Below, one piece after another: positions 34,440-43,827 of a stretch of 64,000 nt of DNA. Under the pieces are notes generated by a model. That model made no database searches and was not told the origin of the DNA. It saw nothing but the letters and a program-made list of their open reading frames with translations. Numbering within the stretch: position 1 is the first letter of the stretch; every line of letters begins with the position of its first letter. A program made the translations under genes and the position numbers. This DNA is from Cycloclasticus sp. (lineage in GTDB: Bacteria > Pseudomonadota > Gammaproteobacteria > Methylococcales > Cycloclasticaceae): the NCBI GenBank assembly GCA_002733135.1, contig NVUJ01000003.1, positions 4,035 through 68,034 of the forward strand, given 5' to 3'.

Positions 34440-36098
34440 ATGGCTACTAGAAATTCTTCAAAAATCGATATGTTGTTTGTATATGGTACGTTATTGGTGG
34501 TATTTTTAGCCGCCACTATTACGTCGTTTTTATATGTTAATAGGTTGGGTAACTATGATACTGAGTATCTAGAAGCTGCATTTAACATTGGTGTGATATC
34601 TCAATCAGTTATACCTTTAGCCAAAGAAGGTGCTGCGGGTAACGCAGTTGTTGCTAAGCAATTGGCTGATAAGGGACGACATCTTGTGGCCTTTGCTGAG
34701 AAATTTTCAAATGGTAACTCTGCAACAAGCTTACCTCCATTGCCTAAGAACTTAAGAAAACTAGCCAAGAGTATTATTTTTAAAGCGACAACTATTTCAG
34801 ATAATTTGCTAGTGGTTCAAAAAAGATACGTTGACCAACCTAGTATTGCTGCAAAAGCGAGTCGAATAATTGATACGCAAGGTAAAGCATTTGTAGAGGA
34901 TCTAGAAAAGGTTAATAAAGAAATTAAAAAAGGCACAACGCATCCTTATATGCTTGTTGGCCACGTTGACCATTCATTAACGGTTACATTGGGGCTGGCT
35001 ACATTATTATTCTTAATTCTAATGGGCGACCATTTGATTAGAAGCAGTCGGGCACAAGAAAAAGAAGCGCAAAAAGCGTTTGATGAAAACCAAGATGCTA
35101 TTTTAAATTTACTTGATGATATCTCGAGTTTGGCTGATGGTGACTTATCGAAAGAGGTTAGGGTGTCCGAAGATATTACGGGGGCTATTGCCGACTCCAT
35201 TAACTATACGGTGGAAGAATTACGTGCTTTGGTTTCTACAATTCAGGGGTCAGCTGACCAAGTGACGGATACAACGTCTAGAACAGAGGTTTTAACTAAA
35301 TCTTTAGCTGAAACAAACAACGTGAATGAAAAAAGGATTTCTGAAACTAACGTCACGGTTTCTAATGTTGCTGCAGACGTACAGGCGATGTCTGTGAATG
35401 CTGAAGAAGCATCTAAAATGGCAACAAGTTCAGCCGAGATTGCGAAAGAAGGTGCGCAAGTTGTCAAGGAATCTATTGATTCAATGAATAATGTTCGGGA
35501 ACAAATTCAAGAAACATCTAAACGGATTAAAAGGTTGGGTGAAAGCTCGCAAGAAATTGGTGATATCTTGGAAATTATTAGTGATATTGCGGATCAAACC
35601 AATTTGTTGGCGCTAAACGCTGCTATGCAAGCTGCGATGGCAGGTGAAGCAGGTCGTGGTTTCGCTGTTGTTGCCGATGAAGTGCAACGACTTGCTGAAC
35701 GTTCAAGTCAAGCTACGCACCAAATTGATGGGTTGATTAAAACTATTCAGGCTGATACCAGTGAAGCGATTCAATCAATGGAATCGAGTACTACGGAGGT
35801 GGTGTTTGGTTCAGATAAAATTGAAGCTGCGGGTGAATCTTTGGGTAAGATTGAAGCTAACTCAGTTAAATTATCAGACAATATTTCGGAATTATCAGCA
35901 CAAGCTAAAATTCAATCAGAACGAACCATTGCTATTAGCGCAACCATGGGAACTGTTCACAGTGCGACGACAAAATCGGCGGAAGAAACACGTGAAACGG
36001 CTTCATTAATTGGACAGTTAGGTGCTTTGTCAGCAACGTTAAAAGAATCTGTAAGTGGTTTTACATTACCAGGCGACGAAAGTGCAGAAGCTTCATAG
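34440..36098 (+). CDS. pilJ: Methyl-accepting chemotaxis protein PilJ
   Basis: A 552-residue receptor. The first helix (residues 11-31) and second helix (about 178-198) bound a periplasmic sensor region of around 145 residues, which is rather short. A HAMP-like segment ([20 protein letters not shown]) follows, then the signalling hairpin near residues 380-425 ([20 protein letters not shown] then [20 protein letters not shown]). PilJ senses pilus or surface signals for twitching control. No methyltransferase or methylesterase gene accompanies it here. Confidence 0.92.
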   Translation: MATRNSSKIDMLFVYGTLLVVFLAATITSFLYVNRLGNYDTEYLEAAFNIGVISQSVIPLAKEGAAGNAVVAKQLADKGRHLVAFAEKFSNGNSATSLPPLPKNLRKLAKSIIFKATTISDNLLVVQKRYVDQPSIAAKASRIIDTQGKAFVEDLEKVNKEIKKGTTHPYMLVGHVDHSLTVTLGLATLLFLILMGDHLIRSSRAQEKEAQKAFDENQDAILNLLDDISSLADGDLSKEVRVSEDITGAIADSINYTVEELRALVSTIQGSADQVTDTTSRTEVLTKSLAETNNVNEKRISETNVTVSNVAADVQAMSVNAEEASKMATSSAEIAKEGAQVVKESIDSMNNVREQIQETSKRIKRLGESSQEIGDILEIISDIADQTNLLALNAAMQAAMAGEAGRGFAVVADEVQRLAERSSQATHQIDGLIKTIQADTSEAIQSMESSTTEVVFGSDKIEAAGESLGKIEANSVKLSDNISELSAQAKIQSERTIAISATMGTVHSATTKSAEETRETASLIGQLGALSATLKESVSGFTLPGDESAEAS

Positions 36099-36136
36099 CG
36101 ATATATAAAAAGCATAAAAAAGACAACTGAATAGGA

Positions 36137-39100
36137 ATGGTTATGCAAACTAATACGCAATTTGCTGCAATAAAGTGGATAAAAAATGAGCTGCAATTGT
36201 CTTTGCAACAAGGCAGGTCAATGTTGGAGGCTGTTCAATTAAATTTTGATAACGAAGTTTTAGAAAATTTCGCGTTACTTATTACTACGTTAGCCAATAA
36301 TTTAGAACTGGCGAATGATGAAATAGGGTCAACATTGTGTGTCGAACTTTCTCAGGCTGCAAAATTCATCAGCTCAAATGGCCAGCAAGAAAATGCTGAT
36401 ACTTCAGTCGCTGATGTTATGCATGGTGTCGTCATTTTAAATGACCACATTGAGAATATATGTCTTGGCTTAAGGGTTGATACACAAGCAATTGGCGATA
36501 TTATTGATGAACTGCGTGTAAGACAGAGCCAGCCCGAGATTCAAAAATCTCTTTTATATAGCCTAGATTTAACGAATGTTGTCACACAACCATCTGCAGA
36601 CTCAAATGATGAAAAATTACAGTCCAAGGCAGGGGAAATTCGCCCAAATTTTCAACGCAAATTGTTGGAGTGGTTCCAAAATGAAGATAAAGAAGTAGCA
36701 TTAGATGACTTAGCTCATATGTCGTTGTCGATTGCAGAATTAACAAGTATTGAATTAATAGAGTTGTATTTCACAGCCAGTGGATTTGTTATAGAAGATG
36801 TTTTGAACGGGCACTTAGAGGATTCTAAAGATGTGAAAACATTGATTGGCCAAATCGATAAGCAATTAAAGGTGCTTGCAGCACACGGTGAGGCTCGTCT
36901 AGCGATGGGTATGAGTTTAGGCCTAGTTCGTCAAACTTTGTATTACGTAGCAAAATCCCCTTCGGAAGATAACCGTGTAGTTGAATTACAAAATAAATTT
37001 AGTTTAAAAGAAAGTTTATTGGCTAGTGTGGATGGAGAAAGTTCCATACACTCTATACAGGCGCTGGGGTCGATTGCTACGGCAGTTAGAGAAGAATTTA
37101 AAAATATTAAACATTGGTTACAAGATATTGTTGAGCACGATAAGCCAGCAGCAGAAGAAATTGATCATTTCATCCATTCGGCTGAAGGCTGGGCTCAAAC
37201 GTTGGACGTGGTTGGCGAAGAAGAACTTTCTGAAAACATAGCTGATTTTGTTCGTCGACTGGCTTTTTGTATTTATGGGTCATCAGAGCCTGAAGAGTCT
37301 CAGCTGCTTGAGTTAGCAGGTGATTGGCTTAAGATCGATGAAACATTAATTAATATTGAAAACACAGCTGGAACTACTAAAAAATCAGAGGTGGGCGCGG
37401 AGGGAAAGGACGAAGATTCAGAGAGTCCGCTCATCGTTTCGACAGCTAATACAATTCTTGATGAACTGTCACAAATAAAAGACATTATTTCTGAAGACAT
37501 TGAAAATAATAGTAATGATGGTGAGGTTCGTTGGGAAGAGATTCGTCAATTATTGAACCATACACAAGCAGCATGCCATTTTATTGAGTTAGAAAAGGCA
37601 TCTAAATTGATAGCAGATAGCCGCACTTATATTAGTGCCGTTATCGAACGTTCAGATTATCCGATTGTAGATCGAGATGTATCCTCTATCGCAGACATCG
37701 TCTCATCGGTTGAGCTAATCTTAGAAGATGTAGCAAACAACGTATCGCACCAAAACAGATCGCTTTCATTAGCAGAGGAAGCATCTGCGTATTTATTGGA
37801 AAGAGTTGAATTTATTGAGGCTGGCGTTTTTGAAGAACAAAAATCAGCACCAATTATTACGTTAGCTATTGATAATGTAAAAGAAATTGATGGAATTGAA
37901 GTATCTGATGAGGCGGTTAATGATGCACTTGAGAATTTGAATGAAACGTCTATTGCAAAGGAACATAACCAAGATATTGATGAAGACGACTTAGAAATAT
38001 TAGAAATCTTTATTGAAGAAGCAGAAGAAATTAGCGGTGAACTTGTGACAGACTTAGCCAGATGGGCGCAAGAACAAGCTGATAAAGAGGCACTAAAAGA
38101 TGTAAGGCGAGCTTTCCATACTTTAAAAGGAAGTGGCCGTTTAGCCAAAGTAGAATTTCTTGCGGAGACTGCGTGGTCAATAGAAAACATGCTTAACCGG
38201 GTGATGGAAGATGAGCTAAAAGTAAATGATGAAATGATGAGCTTAATTAGCTACTTTGTTACTACGTTGCCAGAATGGGTAACGAAGATAAGCGGACAAA
38301 GGCCTAGTTTAGATGACATGAGCGAGGTTATTAATGCAGCCAATGCGATGGAAACAGGTGAACAAGCTGATTTATCGTTTATTCCTACAGAGATTCGAGT
38401 TTCAAATGAGCCAGAGTTTGATGCGGAATTGTATGAAATATTTTCCGCTGAGACAGCACTTCATTTAGAAACGGTCGATAAATATATTAAATCACATGAG
38501 GGACAGAAAACTACATATGTTAGTGAACCGCTGTTTAGAGCCTTACATACAATTGAAGGTTGTGCGGCAATGTCGCATTTCGATGAAATTGAAACATTGA
38601 CGCATGAGTTAGGTAGTTATGTAAGAGAACTTAATGATAACAAAGCGTTATGTGATGTCGCTGTAATACAACCGATATTGACAGAGTATGTTCGTTGCAC
38701 TCAGATACAAATTAGAGCGTTAATTGAATCTACGGTGGATGTACCAGATCATACATCATTATCAGAGATGATTGCGAAGGCACATACTGATTTAACAGCC
38801 CAATTAAGCAGACAAAGTGTGATTGAGGCCGAAGAAGAAATAGCTGCGGAAGAAGAGAAAGCGGCAGTAGACAAAGCTCGAGCCGAGAAAGCTCAAGCCG
38901 AGAAAGCTCAAGCCGAGAAAGCTCAGGCTGAGAAAGTGGCAGCAGACAAAGCACAGGCCGAGAGAGCCAGAGCAGACCAAGCCGCAACCGAGAAAGCTCA
39001 AGCCGAGAAAGCTGCAGCAGACAAAGCTCAAGCCGAGAAAGTTGCAGCTGAGAAAGCACAGGCTGAGAAAGCACAGGCTGAGAAAGTGGCAGCAGGCAAA

Positions 39101-41488
39101 GCTCAAGCCGAGAAAGTACAGGCCGAGAAAGTGGCAGCTGACAAAGCCGCTGCAGTCGAGCAAACTGATGTGGATATAGAGATGCAAGGCTTCTTTATCG
39201 AAGAGGGAGTTGAGCTACTCGAAGAATTAACTACGTTGTTCCAAACTTGGATTAGCAACGTTGAAGATAAATCACCGTTAGATAAGGTTTTACATATTCT
39301 TCACACACTTAAAGGTAGTTCTTTATTAGTGGGATTAACTGATTTTGGTGGTATAGCTCACGAGATTGAATCATTGTTGGAGAGTCATGAAGCTAAAAAG
39401 ATTCCGTATACCGAAGCGGAACTTAATCGCTTACTAAGTGTTTCGGATAACTTATTGGTAGCATTGCAAGATGACACGTTAAGAGAGAATTCAGCTTATT
39501 ACGGGTCATTGCTGGAAACTGTTAAACAAAAAGATAATGAGGCGACAGTTAAGGTAGAGCCAGTTAAACAGAAAGAAACAGCCGTCGTTACAAAACTTCC
39601 TGCACGTAAAAAGATTGATCAAAAAGATCAAAAAGCGATAGTCCGAAAATTAAAATCGGTTGCTTCTAATACGGATCAATCTGTAAAAATATCGAATACG
39701 TTACTAGATAGGCTAATTGCTGATGTGGGTGAAGTTAATGTGTCGCAAGGACAGTTATCTCAAAAAAACAAAGCTCGCCAACTTCAGATACAAGAATTGA
39801 CGCTTACTATTGACCGTTTACGTCAACAATTGCGGAAGTTAGAAATTGAAACGGAAGCACAGGTGCTATTTAAGGTGGATAAAGCTGCAGAAGAGACTGG
39901 TTTCGACCCCCTTGAACTCGATAGGTACACCCAAGTGCAACAAATTTCACGTTCATTATTAGAAAGTATCTCGGATTTAGAGGACATTCGTGAAACATTA
40001 CAGGCAGCTGATGAGGAAATGTCACTGCTATTGCATAAAGAAAGTCAGTTAACGGATACGTTGTTAGAAGATTTATTGAGAACACGGATGGTCGATTTTT
40101 CACGCTTCTCTCCAAGGTTTGAACGTTTGGTAAGGCAGTTGGGTACAGATTTAAACAAACCGGCGAAATTATCAGTCCAAGGCGGTGAAACAGAGATTGA
40201 TCGTTTCATTCTTAATGAGCTCCAGGCTTCTATTGAACATATTATAAGAAATGCAATGGCACATGCCGTCGAGACGCCTGAAGAAAGGGCCAAAGCGAAA
40301 AAAGATAAGACAGCGGATATTAACTTACATTTATCAAGAGAGGGCTCGGAAATTCATTTGATAATTTCTGATGATGGCCGTGGTATTGATACGGAACGGG
40401 TAAGGAAAAAAGCAATATCTCTAGGAATGTTACAAGAAAGCGATCAGCTTTCTGATGAAGATTTGGTGCAATATATCCTAAAACCAGGATTCTCAACAGC
40501 TGATGAAGTTTCAAAACTGTCGGGTCGTGGTATCGGGATGGATATTGTAAATGACACCATTAGAGACATTGGTGGTGCATTAACAATTACTAGCACAAAG
40601 GGTAAAGGAGCAGCGTTCCACCTTATCTTCCCTTACACAATGGCGATTAATATGGCGCTTATGGTTAAGGCTGGTGGTGTTACTTACGCGGTGCCAAATA
40701 ACTACATAGAAAACGTTGTACGTGTTCCTATAGATTTAATTCGTCAAAATTTAGAGGCAGAAAAACCTGTGTTGGTTCAGGGCAATAAACAGTACGAGTT
40801 ACATGAGTTATCTAGATTGTTAGATCCTGGGCAAAGTACAGTTATGTCATCTCAACAGCGCTGGGTTTATGTTGTTTTGATGGACTTAAGGCAAGAAAGA
40901 CATGCGGTTGTAGTAGATCAGTTGATAGGTAATAAAGAGATTGTTGTGAAGCCGTTAAGTCTGCATATGGATCTTATTCCTTGGTTATCTGGTTCAGCTG
41001 TGTCTAGTACGGGCGATGTAACATTAATTTTGGATTTACCAGCGTTAGCAGAAGTCGGTGTTGCAAAAGAAGAGCATGTGGTTGAAGAGGTTGTCGAAGA
41101 AGATTTAGCGCCGTTAGTTATGGTGGTGGATGATTCAATTACCTTTAGAAAAGTGGCTACTAGATTGCTACTACGTGAAGGATATAGAGTGGTCGATGCG
41201 CGTGATGGGGTAGAAGCGGTAGAGAAACTTAGTAATGTTACGCCAGATGCCTTCTTATTGGATGTTGAGATGCCCCGAATGGATGGTTTTGATTTAGCAA
41301 GGCATATTAGGCATACTGACGGAATTGATAATTGCCCAATCGTGATGGTAACGTCTAGAACGGGTGAGAAGCATCAAAACCACGCCAAAGAAATCGGTGT
41401 TGATGATTATTTTGGTAAACCATTTAACAATAAAGCGTTAATAGAGAGCATCAATAGTTTATTGGAGGTAAGACATGCAGGAGCATGA
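36137..41488 (+). CDS. chpA: Hybrid chemosensory kinase ChpA/PilL
   Basis: A 1783-residue hybrid CheA-type kinase. N-terminal degenerate Hpt-like helical repeats (about 1-560) precede phosphotransfer sites: HTLKGSGRLA (His near 661), HTIEGCAAMS (about 804) and HTLKGSSLLV (about 1056). Between the last two lies a Lys/Glu/Ala/Gln repeat linker (about 908-1010). A dimerisation segment follows (LIADVGEVNVSQGQL), then the HATPase (NAMAHAVETPEERAK, SDDGRGIDTERV, SGRGIGMDIV), a CheW-like domain and a C-terminal receiver (MVVDDSITFRKVA, Asp in FLLDVEMPRMDGF). It is the central kinase of type IV pilus chemotaxis. ATG 36143 is an alternative start. Confidence 0.94.
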   Translation: MVMQTNTQFAAIKWIKNELQLSLQQGRSMLEAVQLNFDNEVLENFALLITTLANNLELANDEIGSTLCVELSQAAKFISSNGQQENADTSVADVMHGVVILNDHIENICLGLRVDTQAIGDIIDELRVRQSQPEIQKSLLYSLDLTNVVTQPSADSNDEKLQSKAGEIRPNFQRKLLEWFQNEDKEVALDDLAHMSLSIAELTSIELIELYFTASGFVIEDVLNGHLEDSKDVKTLIGQIDKQLKVLAAHGEARLAMGMSLGLVRQTLYYVAKSPSEDNRVVELQNKFSLKESLLASVDGESSIHSIQALGSIATAVREEFKNIKHWLQDIVEHDKPAAEEIDHFIHSAEGWAQTLDVVGEEELSENIADFVRRLAFCIYGSSEPEESQLLELAGDWLKIDETLINIENTAGTTKKSEVGAEGKDEDSESPLIVSTANTILDELSQIKDIISEDIENNSNDGEVRWEEIRQLLNHTQAACHFIELEKASKLIADSRTYISAVIERSDYPIVDRDVSSIADIVSSVELILEDVANNVSHQNRSLSLAEEASAYLLERVEFIEAGVFEEQKSAPIITLAIDNVKEIDGIEVSDEAVNDALENLNETSIAKEHNQDIDEDDLEILEIFIEEAEEISGELVTDLARWAQEQADKEALKDVRRAFHTLKGSGRLAKVEFLAETAWSIENMLNRVMEDELKVNDEMMSLISYFVTTLPEWVTKISGQRPSLDDMSEVINAANAMETGEQADLSFIPTEIRVSNEPEFDAELYEIFSAETALHLETVDKYIKSHEGQKTTYVSEPLFRALHTIEGCAAMSHFDEIETLTHELGSYVRELNDNKALCDVAVIQPILTEYVRCTQIQIRALIESTVDVPDHTSLSEMIAKAHTDLTAQLSRQSVIEAEEEIAAEEEKAAVDKARAEKAQAEKAQAEKAQAEKVAADKAQAERARADQAATEKAQAEKAAADKAQAEKVAAEKAQAEKAQAEKVAAGKAQAEKVQAEKVAADKAAAVEQTDVDIEMQGFFIEEGVELLEELTTLFQTWISNVEDKSPLDKVLHILHTLKGSSLLVGLTDFGGIAHEIESLLESHEAKKIPYTEAELNRLLSVSDNLLVALQDDTLRENSAYYGSLLETVKQKDNEATVKVEPVKQKETAVVTKLPARKKIDQKDQKAIVRKLKSVASNTDQSVKISNTLLDRLIADVGEVNVSQGQLSQKNKARQLQIQELTLTIDRLRQQLRKLEIETEAQVLFKVDKAAEETGFDPLELDRYTQVQQISRSLLESISDLEDIRETLQAADEEMSLLLHKESQLTDTLLEDLLRTRMVDFSRFSPRFERLVRQLGTDLNKPAKLSVQGGETEIDRFILNELQASIEHIIRNAMAHAVETPEERAKAKKDKTADINLHLSREGSEIHLIISDDGRGIDTERVRKKAISLGMLQESDQLSDEDLVQYILKPGFSTADEVSKLSGRGIGMDIVNDTIRDIGGALTITSTKGKGAAFHLIFPYTMAINMALMVKAGGVTYAVPNNYIENVVRVPIDLIRQNLEAEKPVLVQGNKQYELHELSRLLDPGQSTVMSSQQRWVYVVLMDLRQERHAVVVDQLIGNKEIVVKPLSLHMDLIPWLSGSAVSSTGDVTLILDLPALAEVGVAKEEHVVEEVVEEDLAPLVMVVDDSITFRKVATRLLLREGYRVVDARDGVEAVEKLSNVTPDAFLLDVEMPRMDGFDLARHIRHTDGIDNCPIVMVTSRTGEKHQNHAKEIGVDDYFGKPFNNKALIESINSLLEVRHAGA
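38859..39163 (+). repeat. 15-bp tandem-like repeat encoding AEKAQ/AEKVA linker
   Basis: Within chpA about twenty imperfect copies of a 15-base unit (GCCGAGAAAGCTCAA and variants) encode five-residue blocks AEKAQ, AEKVA and ADKAQ. They are predicted to form a long charged alpha-helical linker between the second and third visible Hpt domains. Repeat number is likely to vary by slippage in multiples of five residues without shifting frame. Confidence 0.9.
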
Positions 41489-41954
41489 AAAAACAATTCG
41501 ATCAGTTTTGCTACCACTAACAAATGAAAGTGTCTTGTTACCTCACTCCGCTATGATGGAAGTGTTGCCAGAACGTGATATCACGCCAGTTGAAAACAGA
41601 GCAAAATGGGTGATAGGGGAGGTTATTTGGAACAATAAACCCATTCCACTGGTTGCCATGGAAATGGTTTTTGGCGCAGAAAAAGTCGAAAAACCGAAAC
41701 GCTCTAGGATTGTTATTGTGGCCTGCCTGTCAGCAGAAAATGATTACCAATATATAGCTATTAGAACAACGGGCGTACCAAGATTAGTCCAATTTAAGGA
41801 TGAAACGTTAAAGTTGATGAAATTTAATGGGTTAAGTGATGAGTTCATTCAATTTTATGGTGAACTCAACCATCAAATGGTTATCATCCCGGATATGAAA
41901 AAATTAGAATCTTGCATCGTAGTGAGTCATGTGAAAAAAAAGAAAACTGTATAG
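41475..41954 (+). CDS. chpC: CheW-like protein ChpC
   Basis: A 159-residue CheW-domain protein overlapping the chpA end by 14 bp. It has RSVLLPLTNESVLLPHSAMM, KWVIGEVIWNNKPIPLVAME and GVPRLVQFKDETL, typical of ChpC. A second adaptor beside PilI, it is thought to link additional receptors to ChpA. It ends 8 bp from convergent purC. Confidence 0.8.
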   Translation: MQEHEKTIRSVLLPLTNESVLLPHSAMMEVLPERDITPVENRAKWVIGEVIWNNKPIPLVAMEMVFGAEKVEKPKRSRIVIVACLSAENDYQYIAIRTTGVPRLVQFKDETLKLMKFNGLSDEFIQFYGELNHQMVIIPDMKKLESCIVVSHVKKKKTV

Positions 41955-41962
41955 GTTGAGGT

Positions 41963-42853
41963 CTAAGCAGTCAATTTCGATTGAACTTCACGGTATTTCG
42001 CAGCAGTTTTTTCCGCGACTTCTTCACTTAATGTAGGTCCTGGGGCAGTCTTATCCCAATCCAACGTTTCTAAGTAATCTCTCACTATTTGTTTATCAAA
42101 ACTTGCGGGGCTCGTACCTACAAGATATTCGTTTGCGTCCCAAAAACGCGATGAATCGGGTGTTAAAACCTCGTCAATTAAATGCAGCACACCGTTGTTA
42201 TCAAGTCCAAATTCGAATTTAGTGTCGGCAATAATTATGTCACGCTCAAGAGCATATTCAGCTGCTTTTTTATAAAGAGTTAGGCTTATGTCGCGTACTT
42301 GTTTGGCTAAGTCTTCGCCTAATAGCTTGATTGTTTGCTCGAAAGAAATGTTTTCGTCGTGGTCACCGACGGCGGCTTTTGTGGATGGGGTGAAGATTGC
42401 TTCAGGTAACTGAGATGCTTGCAGTAAATTGTTTGGTAATTGAATGCCACAGACGTGCCCAGTTTTTTGATAGTCCTTCCAACCAGAACCAATCAAATAG
42501 CCGCGAACAATAGCTTCAATAGGCAGGGGCTTGAGTTTTTTTACAATAATGCCTCGCTTTTCTAGACGCTCACAATCTTCTTCATTATCTAAAACTTGAG
42601 ACAGGGTAAGAGTGGATAATTGGTTGGGTATGAGGCCAGATAACTTGTTAAACCAGAATTCAGATACTTCATTTAGTACTATGCCCTTTCCTGGTATGGG
42701 GTCGGGTAGAATAACGTCAAATGCAGAAAGCCGATCAGTGGTGACAATTAACATATGTTTATCGTCAATATCGTAGATATCACGAACCTTTCCTTTATGA
42801 AGAAGTGGTAAGCTTTTTAGGTTGGCGTCGAGTAAAGAAGCTGGAATGGTCAT
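41963..42853 (-). CDS. purC: Phosphoribosylaminoimidazole-succinocarboxamide synthase
   Basis: A 296-residue SAICAR synthetase of the longer type: LPLLHKGKVRDIYDIDDKHM, TDRLSAFDVILPDPIPGKG, PIEAIVRGYLIGSGWKDYQ, IADTKFEFGLDNNGVLHLID and DEVLTPDSSRFWDANEY. It joins Asp to CAIR in purine synthesis. It is a single gene on the minus strand. Confidence 0.96.
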   Translation of the reverse strand: MTIPASLLDANLKSLPLLHKGKVRDIYDIDDKHMLIVTTDRLSAFDVILPDPIPGKGIVLNEVSEFWFNKLSGLIPNQLSTLTLSQVLDNEEDCERLEKRGIIVKKLKPLPIEAIVRGYLIGSGWKDYQKTGHVCGIQLPNNLLQASQLPEAIFTPSTKAAVGDHDENISFEQTIKLLGEDLAKQVRDISLTLYKKAAEYALERDIIIADTKFEFGLDNNGVLHLIDEVLTPDSSRFWDANEYLVGTSPASFDKQIVRDYLETLDWDKTAPGPTLSEEVAEKTAAKYREVQSKLTA

Positions 42854-42934
42854 TTGATTGAAAAGGTGGGTTGATTAAAAAGCTGCTAATGATGTAATTT
42901 TATTAACAATTATGCAAGTAAAAGGTGTGAAACG

Positions 42935-43714
42935 ATGAGGTGGACAGGGAAATTATTGGGTGGTGTGTTTGGTTATATGACCTTTGGGACTTTAGGCGCA
43001 TTGCTAGGCGTATATATTGGACATAAATTTGATACCGGTTTGGCGCAGAACCCATTCGACCCGGAACGCCAACAACGTACTAAAAAAGTCTTCTTTAAAT
43101 CTACGTTTGCCATCATGGGGCATATTGCGAAAGCAGATGGCCAGGTATCGCAAGAAGAAATTCAAATGGCACGACGCGTAATGGCTCAAATGGAGTTGTC
43201 AGCTGAGATGAAGAACGAAGCGATTGCTGAGTTCAACCGTGGTAAAGAACAAGATTTTAATTTAGATGTTGAACTAAATGAGTTTAAGCAGGCGTGTCAG
43301 CGACATAAGAATTTAGTACGGATGTTTATTGAGGTGCAGTTACAAGCGGCATTTGCCGATGGTGTATTGGATGCGGCTGAAGATAAAATATTACTGCATA
43401 TTTGTGGGCGGCTGGGTATTCCACGGTTTGCCTACGAGCAACTCAAAAGAATGCTTGGGGCAAGTCAACGTCGAGGATCACATCAGCAAACCCGTTCAAC
43501 ACCAGATGAGGCGTATGAGATTTTAGGCGTAAGCAAATCCTCTACCGATGCCGAAGTTAAAAAGGCGTACCGTCGATTGTTAAGCCAGCATCACCCTGAT
43601 AAGCTAGTGTCAAAAGGGCTACCAGACGAGATGATGAAATTAGCAAAGGAAAAAACGCAACAAATAACTGAGGCGTATGACACGATTCAAGAGCTTAGAA
43701 AGAAGCTTAAATGA
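42935..43714 (+). CDS. djlA: Membrane-anchored co-chaperone DjlA
   Basis: A 259-residue protein. One N-terminal helix (LLGGVFGYMTFGTLGALLGV) is followed by a TerB-like domain (AIMGHIAKADGQVSQEEIQM) and a C-terminal J domain (DEAYEILGVSKSSTDAEVKK, with HPD in SQHHPDKLVSKG). DjlA is an inner-membrane DnaJ-type partner of DnaK linked to envelope stress and capsule regulation. Confidence 0.93.
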   Translation: MRWTGKLLGGVFGYMTFGTLGALLGVYIGHKFDTGLAQNPFDPERQQRTKKVFFKSTFAIMGHIAKADGQVSQEEIQMARRVMAQMELSAEMKNEAIAEFNRGKEQDFNLDVELNEFKQACQRHKNLVRMFIEVQLQAAFADGVLDAAEDKILLHICGRLGIPRFAYEQLKRMLGASQRRGSHQQTRSTPDEAYEILGVSKSSTDAEVKKAYRRLLSQHHPDKLVSKGLPDEMMKLAKEKTQQITEAYDTIQELRKKLK

Positions 43715-43827
43715 ATCTAAAAGTTGAGACAGATGGGTTTGGCTTTGAACGTTAGATATAGATGAGATTGGATATGGATCAGAATCAATTGAATTTTATT
43801 ACTTATATTGGGCATTCAAACGTTTAA

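Noticed and set aside
38859-39163. CRISPR-like array of short repeats
   Set aside because: The repeats are 15 bp, have no unique spacers, stay in frame and encode a low-complexity helix within chpA.
38730-39187. Leu/Cys/Ser-rich open frames on the minus strand opposite the chpA repeat
   Set aside because: They are the complement of the AEKAQ repeat; composition is an artefact of the repeat and no start signals are present.
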